Positions 1-6,736 of a stretch of 9,777 bases of DNA are shown piece by piece; positions within the stretch are counted from its first letter, which is position 1, and each line of letters starts with the position of its first letter. The notes under the pieces are model-generated. The model was not told the DNA's origin. It made no database searches and worked only from the letters and a program-made list of their open reading frames with translations. The stretch is from NCBI GenBank assembly GCA_015494505.1, contig WGBB01000047.1:1-9777 (forward strand). The letters are read 5' to 3'. Source of the DNA: Nitratiruptor sp. Lineage in GTDB: Bacteria > Campylobacterota > Campylobacteria > Campylobacterales > Nitratiruptoraceae. The position numbers and the translations under genes were made by a program.

Positions 1-860
1 ATCCCTATGCGCTCTATCTCATCCTTGGCCTCGCGGATTCCTGCGGTATCCACAAAGCGCACCAAGTACGATCCGATACGCACGCTCTCTTCGATGGTGT
101 CGCGTGTGGTGCCGGCTATGTCGCTGACAATCGCCCGCTCGTAGCTCAGCAGCGCATTGAGAAGACTGCTCTTGCCGGTGTTTGGCTTGCCGATGATGGC
201 TACCTTGAAACCCTCTATCAGTCCCTCCCGCCGTTTGCTAGAAGCCACGGCTCTTTGGAGCTCTCGGGTGATTTGCAATAGTTGCTGCTGCATCTGATCG
301 GCCAGGTCCTGGGGCAGATCCTCCTCGGCATAATCGATATTGACCTCCACGTAGGCGAGGATACGAATGAGCCGCTCACGGATATCCTCCACGTAGCGTG
401 CCAATTCGCCTTTGAGCTGACGGGCTAAAATCTTGGCGGCGTCTTCGCTCTTGGCTTCGATAATTTTGGCGATGGCTTCGGCTTCAGTGAGGTCTATTTT
501 ACCACTAAGAAACGCTCGTTTGCTAAACTCTCCCGGTTCAGCCAGCCTCGCACCGGCAGCTATGACGGTATCGAGCACCATCTTCGCTACTACCACGCCG
601 CCGTGGCACTGAAACTCCACGACATCTTCGCCCGTAAAGCTATGAGGCGCTTGGAAGTAGATGCAGATAGCCTGGTCGATGAGTGATCCATCGAGTGCAT
701 AGAGAGAGCGCAGATGTGCTATGCGGGGTGTGAGCTCTTTGTGGGTCAGTTTTTTGGCGATGGCTAGAGCCTTAGGCCCGCTGACGCGTACGATCGCTAT
801 CGATCCTACGCCTAGGGCCGTTGCGATGGCCGCTATAGTGTCATTTTTTTCGAAACTCAT
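1..860 (-). CDS. mnmE: tRNA uridine-5-carboxymethylaminomethyl modification GTPase MnmE (TrmE), 3'-truncated by window edge
   Basis: MnmE works with MnmG to build the cmnm5 group on wobble uridine U34 of certain tRNAs; it is a cytoplasmic, potassium-activated GTPase. Only the first 286 codons of a protein normally about 440-460 residues long are present. The N-terminal tetrahydrofolate-binding domain is recognisable from FTGEDVVEFQCHGG and EPGEFSKRAF. The GTPase domain follows: P-loop GKPNTGKS at residues 224-231, switch I region GTTRDTIEE, and the G3 motif DTAG starting at D271. These positions agree with E. coli MnmE. The C-terminal helical part and the CxGK tail lie outside the window. The ATG at 860 lies inside jag, giving a 20-base overlap. 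No clear Shine-Dalgarno sequence precedes it, so translation is probably coupled to jag. The start is supported by the family-typical opening MSFEKNDTIAAIAT. This is the last visible gene of the rpmH operon. Confidence 0.97.
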   Translation of the reverse strand, partial: MSFEKNDTIAAIATALGVGSIAIVRVSGPKALAIAKKLTHKELTPRIAHLRSLYALDGSLIDQAICIYFQAPHSFTGEDVVEFQCHGGVVVAKMVLDTVIAAGARLAEPGEFSKRAFLSGKIDLTEAEAIAKIIEAKSEDAAKILARQLKGELARYVEDIRERLIRILAYVEVNIDYAEEDLPQDLADQMQQQLLQITRELQRAVASSKRREGLIEGFKVAIIGKPNTGKSSLLNALLSYERAIVSDIAGTTRDTIEESVRIGSYLVRFVDTAGIREAKDEIERIG

Positions 861-1572
861 TGACGATGATATATTTCTCTTTGTTGCGCTCGCGCACGGC
901 TACGTATTTATCGGGAAAGGCTTGGCGTAGCTGGCGCAGAGCGATTTGGATAAGTACGCCGTCAAGGGGCTTGGTCTGACCTCTGCCCTCTTTTTTGATG
1001 CGCTCGATTACGGGTTTGAGGTAGTTGGCGATCATCTCCTCTTGTGTTTTGAGAAATTCGGCGATTTCGAGACGAATCTGCAGGCCGTATTTTGGATTGA
1101 TCCAGTTAAAGAGCATATAGGAAAGCGCCTTGTAGCGGTAACCCTCCTTGCCGATCAGCAAAGCCGCATCTTCGCCGGTAAATTCAATGAGCAGCGTATC
1201 TTTGTCATATGGGCGCACTTTGACTTTGTCAAGGCGAAAGCACATATTGCCAAACATATCATTGAGTGCTGCTTCCACCTCTTGGGCTATTTCATTGAGG
1301 TCTCTTTCTTGTTTGTAGAAATTATCGAAAATCTCTTTTTCATCCTCATCCACTTTGATATCGGGGAGTTGTTCCGGAATTTCGGGAGTGTTCTCTTCGC
1401 TCTTGCAGCGAACGAGAATGATGGCATTTTTTTTGCCTATACCCAAAAGTCCTTTGGAAGGATATTGCAATACTTTGATATCGAGTTCGGTGATAGAGCA
1501 TTCTAGCTCCTCTGAGGCCTTGGTGTAGGCCTCTTCGAGGGTGGCTGCTTCTATTTTGATAGGATCTTTCAT
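841..1572 (-). CDS. jag: Jag/KhpB-type RNA-binding protein (SpoIIIJ-associated)
   Basis: This is a 243-residue cytoplasmic RNA-binding protein of the Jag (KhpB) family, encoded as usual directly after yidC. Three regions are visible: a Jag_N domain with the motif KGLLGIGKKNA around residues 40-50; an acidic linker at about 57-90; and a KH domain with the GxxG loop IGKEG at 140-144. The C-terminal segment, about 195-240, sits where the family's R3H domain should be, but the Arg-xxx-His signature is not seen there. I chose ATG at 1572 rather than the GTG at 1575 because AAGGA lies 6 bases before the ATG and only 3 before the GTG. With this start the ATG shares one base with the yidC stop (TGATG). 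The role in Campylobacterota is not well settled; the Helicobacter homologue has been reported to bind a VirB11-type ATPase. RNA binding here is inferred from the KH domain. Confidence 0.93.
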   Translation of the reverse strand: MKDPIKIEAATLEEAYTKASEELECSITELDIKVLQYPSKGLLGIGKKNAIILVRCKSEENTPEIPEQLPDIKVDEDEKEIFDNFYKQERDLNEIAQEVEAALNDMFGNMCFRLDKVKVRPYDKDTLLIEFTGEDAALLIGKEGYRYKALSYMLFNWINPKYGLQIRLEIAEFLKTQEEMIANYLKPVIERIKKEGRGQTKPLDGVLIQIALRQLRQAFPDKYVAVRERNKEKYIIVNEFRKK

Positions 1573-3152
1573 CACTTATCCTTCGTTGCTATTTTTCGGG
1601 CTTCGAAGATTTTATTGACGATGAGCTGCTGAATGATAGAAAGGATATTGTTCGTAAACCAGTAGAGCGTCAAACCTGCCGGGAATGTCAGGAAGAAGAA
1701 TGTAAAAACGATCGGCAGCCACTCGAAAATCTTCTTCTGCGTCGGATCGGTAATGGTATTGGGTGTGATTTTTTGGTGCAGGTACATCGTCGCACCCATC
1801 AAGATCGGTAATACGAAGTACGGGTCTTTTTGGCTTAGATCCGTAATCCATAAAATCCAAGGCGCTCCCTTGAGCTCGATTGCATTGAGAAGCACGCGGT
1901 AAATTGCGAAAAAGACGGGGATTTGTAACAGCATCGGCAGACATCCGCCCATCGGGTTGACGTTGTGCTTCTTATACAGCTGCATCATATGGGCGTTGAG
2001 TTTTTGCGGATCGCCTTTGTACTTTTGCTGGATCTCCTTGATTTTAGGAGCAAGATCCTTCATCTTTTGCATAGAAAGCATACCTTTGAGGGTGAGCGGG
2101 AAGAGCACGATACGGATCAATATCGTCAAAATCACGATCGCCCATCCCCAGTTGCCGACCCAATGATAGATAGCCAGCAAAATCTTGAACATCGGCTTGG
2201 CAATGAAGGTGAAAAAGCCGTATTCGATAACATCAGTGAGCTCTGGGTTGATGCTCTTGAGCAGTTCATACTCTTTGGGACCTACATAACCACCAAGCTG
2301 GAGGTCTTTGGCACCTTGGACGAAGAGGATGGGATTTTCCTCGGCATCTTTGGTGACGATGACGTCCATTCCGTTCGCAAGATTATAAAAAAACGTGGCA
2401 TAGTAGCGATCGAAAGCCGCTGCGATGCGGGCTTTGTGGAAGGTTTCTGTTCCCTTCGCATCACCGTCTTCGATGATAGTGATGGTTCCATCCGCCTCTT
2501 TTATGAGAGCACCGTGCACCGTATAGCCATCCACACGCACATTGGGTCGATATCCGGGAGAGATGAAATATTTATGGCCGTTGGCCACTTCGACTTTTAC
2601 CTCATAGTGCCCGTCTGGATACACTGTAATCTTTTTCGTTACTCTCTCTTCACCGAGCTCTTGCGTGATAGTAATGCTCTGCTTGCCCTTAAGGTCGATT
2701 ACCTCCGCTCCATTGTAGCTATATGGAGTTTTGAATGCTTTAGCATTGAGCTCTGCGTCACTAAAGCGCACTTCCAAGGGCTTAGGCAGCTTCTCCTTGG
2801 CAAAAAGCTCTATCTGTTTACCTTCTGTATCTTTGTACTTCTTCTCTTCCAAAATCACCTGAGAGATACGTCCAAGTTTATCGATAAAGAGCTCAAAGCG
2901 CGGTGATTTGATCGTTACTAGCACGGTGTTGTCAAAGGTGCTACTGCTTTGAGAGCGTACGCTCGTTGCCGATGCGGTTTGTGTAGCCGTATCGCTCTTA
3001 GCAGCGGGGGCTTGATATGTAGTTTGCGAGCTGTTTGTTTCAGTTACCGGAGTCGGTTTTGGCATAAAGAAGTAGTCGTAGACCATCAATATGACTAGTG
3101 AGAGTATCATCGCCAAAGTAAGGCGCTGGCCGTTACTCATTTTTTCAAACAT
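1572..3152 (-). CDS. yidC: Membrane protein insertase YidC (Oxa1 family)
   Basis: YidC inserts and folds inner-membrane proteins, alone or with SecYEG. The 526-residue product has the Gram-negative layout: a first membrane helix at about 10-30, a Thr/Ser/Ala-rich linker (31-70), a periplasmic P1 beta domain (about 72-310), and a conserved C-terminal core of five helices. The core begins near 317; the conserved hydrophilic-groove arginine is R347 within ILIRIVLFPLT, equivalent to E. coli R366. The cytoplasmic helical hairpin covers about 355-398, followed by NPMGGCLPMLLQIPVF (399-414) and further helices at about 443-460, 478-496 and 498-514. The length is close to E. coli YidC (548). The ATG at 3152 is preceded by AAAGG with a 6-base gap, one base after the yidD stop; an in-frame ATG four codons later is a less likely alternative. 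Its neighbours yidD and jag are its usual companions. Confidence 0.98.
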   Translation of the reverse strand: MFEKMSNGQRLTLAMILSLVILMVYDYFFMPKPTPVTETNSSQTTYQAPAAKSDTATQTASATSVRSQSSSTFDNTVLVTIKSPRFELFIDKLGRISQVILEEKKYKDTEGKQIELFAKEKLPKPLEVRFSDAELNAKAFKTPYSYNGAEVIDLKGKQSITITQELGEERVTKKITVYPDGHYEVKVEVANGHKYFISPGYRPNVRVDGYTVHGALIKEADGTITIIEDGDAKGTETFHKARIAAAFDRYYATFFYNLANGMDVIVTKDAEENPILFVQGAKDLQLGGYVGPKEYELLKSINPELTDVIEYGFFTFIAKPMFKILLAIYHWVGNWGWAIVILTILIRIVLFPLTLKGMLSMQKMKDLAPKIKEIQQKYKGDPQKLNAHMMQLYKKHNVNPMGGCLPMLLQIPVFFAIYRVLLNAIELKGAPWILWITDLSQKDPYFVLPILMGATMYLHQKITPNTITDPTQKKIFEWLPIVFTFFFLTFPAGLTLYWFTNNILSIIQQLIVNKIFEARKIATKDK

Positions 3153-3153
3153 C

Positions 3154-3483
3154 CTATACCTTTGTAAAGCTTTTTATGAGATAGTACCTATTTTTCCCTT
3201 TGGGCACATACCAGTAGCGTACATCGATTTTTTTGTAATCTACGTCGCTAAAACGCCTGTGCACCACCGGATAGTCTATGCCACCGGGAAAGAGCTGATT
3301 ACAACGTAATATCCGCAATATCGTCGCCACCAACGCTATCCCCAGATTGTCCTTTTCGATGCGCCATCTGGCATACTCCGAACAGGTGGGATAGTAGCGG
3401 CAGCTTCCATGCGACAGCAGCGAAAAGATGCGCTGATACACTCCTAAAAGTGCCAGCAAAACTTTTCTAACCGTCGCGATCAT
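3154..3483 (-). CDS. yidD: Membrane protein insertion efficiency factor YidD
   Basis: YidD is a small protein peripherally bound to the inner face of the membrane that helps YidC-dependent insertion. The 109-residue product opens with an amphipathic helix (about 1-25) and shows the family hallmarks CRYYPTCSEYA at 28-38 and RCNQLFPGGID at 60-70, with conserved cysteines C28, C34 and C61. After the core it carries roughly 30 extra basic and aromatic residues (about 76-109) compared with the E. coli protein (85 residues). The ATG at 3483 lies within the end of rnpA, giving a 17-base overlap; the gene ends with TAG one base before the yidC start. The short distances suggest translational coupling along the operon. 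The identity is secure from the cysteine motifs and the position between rnpA and yidC. Confidence 0.95.
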   Translation of the reverse strand: MIATVRKVLLALLGVYQRIFSLLSHGSCRYYPTCSEYARWRIEKDNLGIALVATILRILRCNQLFPGGIDYPVVHRRFSDVDYKKIDVRYWYVPKGKNRYYLIKSFTKV

Positions 3484-3799
3484 TGCGCAAACTTCTTAGA
3501 ATCGCGGCAAATCGCCGCTTCATCGTATCGTAGTCGCTCTCTAGGATCTTTGGCTTGGCGACGAAAACATATTTTCCGGATCCAAGCAGTTTGAAATTAT
3601 CTAAAAGCAACGCTCTTAGCAGTCGCTTCGCTCTATTGCGCCGCACGGATTTGCCAAGCTTCTTGCTCGCTACAAATCCTACGCGCTTTTCGGGGTCTTT
3701 TACATAAAAGATGACGAAATAGGGCGAATGGAAACTCTTGCCGTTTTTATAGACACGATCAAACTCCCGTTTAGTCTTGAGAGTTTGAACACCTTTTAT
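3467..3799 (-). CDS. rnpA: Ribonuclease P protein component RnpA, with a non-canonical start codon
   Basis: RnpA is the protein subunit of RNase P, which with the catalytic RNA removes 5' leaders from tRNA precursors. The frame is intact down to TAG at 3467 and encodes the recognisable features LKTKREFDRVYKNGKSF near the N-terminus and the family signature KLGKSVRRNRAKRLLR, followed by a typical C-terminal half. No ATG, GTG or TTG occurs in this frame between an upstream in-frame TAG (inside rpmH) and the conserved region; the first ones lie far inside the conserved protein. I place the start at ATA (3799-3797), which overlaps the rpmH stop as ATAA, giving 110 residues. ATT at 3808-3806 (113 residues) is an alternative, with AAAGG about 9 bases before it. 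The gene overlaps yidD by 17 bases. The gene itself is certain; its exact start is not. Confidence 0.9.
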   Translation of the reverse strand: MKGVQTLKTKREFDRVYKNGKSFHSPYFVIFYVKDPEKRVGFVASKKLGKSVRRNRAKRLLRALLLDNFKLLGSGKYVFVAKPKILESDYDTMKRRFAAILRSLRNDRDG

Positions 3800-3930
3800 A
3801 CTGCCAATCTTTTTCTACCTTTCGCTCTGCGAGCATTGATCACTTTGCGACCGTTTTTTGTCTTCATACGTGCACGAAAACCGTGGGTTCTCTTGCGGCG
3901 TGTATTGTGGGGTTGGTAAGTTCTTTTCAT
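3796..3930 (-). CDS. rpmH: 50S ribosomal protein L34
   Basis: L34 is a small, very basic protein of the large ribosomal subunit. The 44-residue product has the classical sequence, opening MKRTYQPHNTRRKRTHGF, then FRARMKTKNGRKVINARRAKGRKRL, which agrees with bacterial L34 throughout. The ATG at 3930 is preceded by an AAAGGGA-type Shine-Dalgarno sequence about 8 bases upstream. It is the first gene of the leftward operon rpmH-rnpA-yidD-yidC-jag-mnmE, an order found in very many bacteria. Its TAA stop overlaps the proposed ATA start of rnpA. The region upstream (3931-4047) would hold its promoter, but only weak -10-like sequences are visible. Confidence 0.98.
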   Translation of the reverse strand: MKRTYQPHNTRRKRTHGFRARMKTKNGRKVINARRAKGRKRLAV

Positions 3931-4047
3931 ATAGCTTCCCTTTCGATAAATTTTTGGAAGCCTAGTTTACTAAAATCAAGCTTAAAGTGCCATTAGATAC
4001 GGGCAAGTTGCGAAGAGTGCGAAGGGCGAAGCGAAAAGACGCTTCGC
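3931..4047 (-). other. Intergenic region between clpB and rpmH; weak promoter candidates only
   Basis: This 117-base gap separates the end of clpB from the start of rpmH. It contains the hairpin described separately and three copies of GCGAAG (plus strand, starting at 4010, 4019 and 4026). On the minus strand two weak -10-like hexamers can be seen, TCTAAT (around 3992) and TAAACT (3969-3964), neither with a convincing -35 box at 17 bases. I cannot tell which, if either, drives the rpmH operon; read-through from clpB is also possible. Confidence 0.3.
4026..4047 (-). terminator. Hairpin immediately after the clpB stop, possible transcription terminator
   Basis: The clpB TAA stop is followed on the minus strand by GCGAAGCG, a 6-base loop TCTTTT, and CGCTTCGC: a perfect 8-base-pair, GC-rich stem starting on the next base after the stop codon. 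There is no T-run after the stem, so it is not a classical intrinsic terminator; it may be a weak or Rho-assisted terminator, or a 3'-end stabilising structure. Confidence 0.45.
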
Positions 4048-6645
4048 TTAGGAAAGAGAGACTTTTTGGCCATTGACGTAGACCACCACTTGGTCGCCTT
4101 CAGCGTCGAATTTGACACTATCACCCTCTTTGACCTTGTCGGCGAGGATGAGCTCAGCCAGGGTGTCTTCCACGATCTCATAGAGCGCACGTTTAAGCGG
4201 TCGTGCACCGTAGACCGGATCGAAACCGGCTTTGGCCACGAGTTTTTTCGCACTTTCGGTGAGCTCGATCTTGATATCACGCTCTTTGAGCTTCTCTTGG
4301 ATGCGCGCAAACATGATATCCACGATCTTGACGATCTCTTGCTCGCCAAGAGGATTGAATATCACGATATCATCCAGACGGTTCAAAAACTCAGGTTTGA
4401 AGTAGCGCTTGAGCTCATCTTTGACCGCCTTTTCTCTGTCTTCTGGATCTTTGAACTCCATTATCTTATCGCTGGCGATGTTGCTAGTCATGATGATGAT
4501 GGTGTTGCGAAAATCGACCGTTACACCCTTGTTGTCTGTAAGGCGTCCATCATCGAGTACCTGCAACAAGATGTTAAAGACATCCGGATGCGCCTTTTCT
4601 ATCTCGTCGAAAAGCACGACACTATAAGGTTTGCGACGCACAGCTTCCGTGAGCTGACCGCCCTCTTCGTAGCCCACATATCCCGGAGGCGCACCCACAA
4701 GGCGTGATACCGCATGTTTTTCCATATATTCGCTCATATCGATTCGTATGAGCGATTTTTCGGTATCGAACAAGAATCTTGCAAGCGTTTTGGCCGTCTC
4801 CGTTTTACCCACACCGGTAGGTCCAAGGAACATAAAGCTTCCGATAGGTCTGTTTGTATCGGAAAGTCCGGCTTTGTTGCGCTTGATAGCGCGAGCCACG
4901 GCCTTGATGGCCGCATCTTGGCCAACCACATATTTTTTGAGCTCGTCTTCGACGTGCAAGATTTTCTCTTTTTCGCTTTGGAGCATTTTGGTTACAGGGA
5001 TACCTGTCCATTTGCTCACGATCTTCGCGATCATCTCTTCATCCACTGCGTTTTTGAGCAGTGTGCCGGCCTCTTGCATACGGTTCCACTGCTCGTTGAG
5101 CTCTTCGAGTTTTTTCTCAAGCTGCGGAATCTGACCGTACTCGATCTCGGCCGCTTTGTTGTAATCGCCTTCGCGTTTTGCTTTTTCGGCTTCGGCTTTG
5201 AGGCGTTCGATCTTCTCTTTGATTTCGGCGATCTCTTTGAAAATTTTCTTTTCGGTTTCAAACTGCGATTCGAGCTGGCGTTTCTTTTCTTCGAGATCAG
5301 CAAGCTCTTTTTCTATCTCTTTAAGGCGCTCTTCGTTCTTTTTGCTCTTTTCCATCAAAAGAGCCTCTTTTTCCACCAGCAGTTGCTGGATTTCGCGTTT
5401 GACTTTAGAAAGCTCGAAAGGCTCGGACTCGATCTGCATCTTCAATTCCGCTGCCGCTTCATCGATCAGGTCGATCGCTTTGTCGGGCAAGTAGCGATCG
5501 GTGATGTAGCGGCTTGAGAGCTTCACGGCAGCCACCAGAGCGCTATCGAGGATCTGCACGTTGTGATGCGCTTCGAGGCGCTCTCTAAGCCCTCTTAGGA
5601 TCTGGAGCGCTTCGTTAATAGTGGGCTCTTCCACTTTGACAGGTTGGAAACGGCGTTGCAGTGCAGCATCTTTTTCGAAATATTTTCTATACTCTTTGAG
5701 TGTCGTCGCACCGATGGTGTGCAACTCACCGCGAGCGAGCGCAGGTTTGAGGATGTTGGCCGCATCCATGCTTCCTTCGCTCGCACCTGCACCCACGATG
5801 GTGTGAATCTCGTCGATAAAGAGAATGATATTACCGGCGTTTTTCACTTCTTCGATCACCGCTTTGAGGCGATCTTCAAACTCACCGCGATACTTCGCGC
5901 CCGCTACGAGGCTTGTCATATCTAGAGCGATGACGCGTTTGTTTTGTAGGCTGAGCGGCACTTCGCGATTGACGATGCGCTGTGCCAAACCCTCCACGAT
6001 CGCCGTTTTACCTACACCCGGTTCACCGAGCAAGATAGGATTGTTTTTGGTTTTACGGATCAAAATCTGCATCACGCGATGGATCTCCTCATCACGTCCG
6101 ATTACTGGATCGAGCTCGCCTTCGGCAGCTTTTTTCGTAAGGTCGATACCGTATTTTTCCAAAGCCTCTAGCGTCTCGTCGGCCGTTTGCGACTCTATTT
6201 TCTTTCCACCGCGCATCGCTTCGAGCGTCTTTTTGAGCTCGAAAAGATCTACGTATTTACCAAGTACCTCTTTAAATACGGGATGGTCGGTATTGGCTTC
6301 GATCCATGTATCGACGGCCAAGTATTGGTCTCCGTTTTTAACCATGAGACCTTCAGCTTTTTGCAGGCTCTCGGCCAAGCCGCGAGAGATTTTGATATTC
6401 TCTTTCGTAATGGACGAAACTTTTGGCAGTCTGTCGGCCGCGCTTTTGGCTTCGAGCTCTATTGCAGCCTTGTCCACACCCATTTTATTGAGCGCTTGAT
6501 TGAGCACGGAGCCGGTGTCTGTCAGCAGCGCCCACAGCATATGCGCCACATCCACTTCAGGGTTTTTGTTGTGTAGTGCCAGGCTTACCGCGCTATCGAG
6601 CGTCTCAGTCATTTTGTGGGTGAGTTTTTCAAATATGTTACTCAT
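4048..6645 (-). CDS. clpB: ATP-dependent protein disaggregase ClpB (Hsp100)
   Basis: ClpB is a hexameric AAA+ chaperone of the cytoplasm that, with DnaK, pulls polypeptides out of aggregates after heat or other stress. The 865-residue product is full length (E. coli 857). Domains in order: N-terminal Clp repeat domain (about 1-150); first AAA+ module with Walker A GEPGVGKT (207-214), pore loop KYRG (251-254), Walker B ending D278-E279 and arginine-finger candidates R331/R332; a long Lys/Glu-rich coiled-coil middle domain (about 405-530) that distinguishes ClpB from ClpA and ClpC; second AAA+ module with Walker A GPTGVGKT (608-615), pore loop YVGY (656-659), Walker B ending D680-E681, arginine finger R756 and sensor-2 GARPLKR (813-819). 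The ATG at 6645 follows AAAGGAG with a short gap. Promoter and candidate operator lie upstream; a hairpin follows the stop. All key residues are present. Confidence 0.99.
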   Translation of the reverse strand: MSNIFEKLTHKMTETLDSAVSLALHNKNPEVDVAHMLWALLTDTGSVLNQALNKMGVDKAAIELEAKSAADRLPKVSSITKENIKISRGLAESLQKAEGLMVKNGDQYLAVDTWIEANTDHPVFKEVLGKYVDLFELKKTLEAMRGGKKIESQTADETLEALEKYGIDLTKKAAEGELDPVIGRDEEIHRVMQILIRKTKNNPILLGEPGVGKTAIVEGLAQRIVNREVPLSLQNKRVIALDMTSLVAGAKYRGEFEDRLKAVIEEVKNAGNIILFIDEIHTIVGAGASEGSMDAANILKPALARGELHTIGATTLKEYRKYFEKDAALQRRFQPVKVEEPTINEALQILRGLRERLEAHHNVQILDSALVAAVKLSSRYITDRYLPDKAIDLIDEAAAELKMQIESEPFELSKVKREIQQLLVEKEALLMEKSKKNEERLKEIEKELADLEEKKRQLESQFETEKKIFKEIAEIKEKIERLKAEAEKAKREGDYNKAAEIEYGQIPQLEKKLEELNEQWNRMQEAGTLLKNAVDEEMIAKIVSKWTGIPVTKMLQSEKEKILHVEDELKKYVVGQDAAIKAVARAIKRNKAGLSDTNRPIGSFMFLGPTGVGKTETAKTLARFLFDTEKSLIRIDMSEYMEKHAVSRLVGAPPGYVGYEEGGQLTEAVRRKPYSVVLFDEIEKAHPDVFNILLQVLDDGRLTDNKGVTVDFRNTIIIMTSNIASDKIMEFKDPEDREKAVKDELKRYFKPEFLNRLDDIVIFNPLGEQEIVKIVDIMFARIQEKLKERDIKIELTESAKKLVAKAGFDPVYGARPLKRALYEIVEDTLAELILADKVKEGDSVKFDAEGDQVVVYVNGQKVSLS

Positions 6646-6675
6646 ACCCTCTCCTTTTGACCTGGTTGTTGCTTT

Positions 6676-6704
6676 ATTATATAATTTTAGTCTGTTTGGC
6701 GCAA
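6676..6704 (-). promoter_or_regulatory. Predicted sigma-70-type promoter of clpB
   Basis: On the minus strand a -35-like TTGCGC (6704-6699) is followed after exactly 17 bases by TATAAT (6681-6676), set in an A/T-rich stretch. Transcription would start near 6669, leaving a leader of roughly 25 bases that contains the strong AAAGGAG ribosome binding site. The perfect -10 box and the correct spacing make this the best promoter candidate for clpB. Confidence 0.65.
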
Positions 6705-6723
6705 GTCTCTTTATTCGACTTGC
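6701..6723. promoter_or_regulatory. Perfect inverted repeat over the clpB -35 box, candidate operator
   Basis: GCAAGTC (6701-6707) and GACTTGC (6717-6723) form a perfect 7-base inverted repeat with a 9-base gap. The left arm overlaps the predicted clpB -35 box, the usual place for a repressor site. The 9-base gap equals that of the CIRCE element bound by HrcA, but the arms do not match CIRCE, and they do not match the HspR-type HAIR consensus either. The binding protein is unknown. Confidence 0.45.
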
Positions 6724-6733
6724 TCATTCGACT
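6713..6733. repeat. Two direct copies of ATTCGACT, 13 bases apart
   Basis: ATTCGACT occurs at 6713-6720 and again at 6726-6733 in the clpB/protease divergent region, just upstream of the clpB -35 box. The first copy shares bases with the right arm of the inverted repeat. It may be part of a composite regulator binding site; a chance origin cannot be excluded. Confidence 0.4.
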
Positions 6734-6736
6734 ATC

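Noticed and set aside
946..1506. A 186-codon open frame on the plus strand opposite jag
   Set aside because: It is antisense to jag with no start signal and a low-complexity hydrophobic product typical of shadow frames.
1573..1575. GTG one codon upstream as the jag start
   Set aside because: It is only 3 bases from the AAGGA sequence, while the adjacent ATG has a normal 6-base gap.
1965..2906. A 313-codon open frame on the plus strand opposite yidC
   Set aside because: It is antisense to a clearly conserved gene, its product has no recognisable motifs, and no ribosome binding site or promoter supports it.
3699..3792. GTG at 3792-3790 directly after AAAAGG as the rnpA start
   Set aside because: It is in the wrong frame and reaches a stop after about 30 codons; the conserved RnpA sequence begins in another frame. 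It would work only if there were an indel error.
4714..5517. A Phe/Leu-rich open frame on the plus strand opposite clpB
   Set aside because: It mirrors the Lys/Glu-rich coiled coil of ClpB: GAA/AAG/GAG codons read in reverse give TTC/CTT/CTC. It is a composition effect, not a membrane protein gene.
6693..6733. A canonical CIRCE or HAIR element before clpB
   Set aside because: Neither the TTAGCACTC-N9-GAGTGCTAA nor the CTTGAGT-N7-ACTCAAG consensus is present; only the unrelated GCAAGTC-N9-GACTTGC repeat is.
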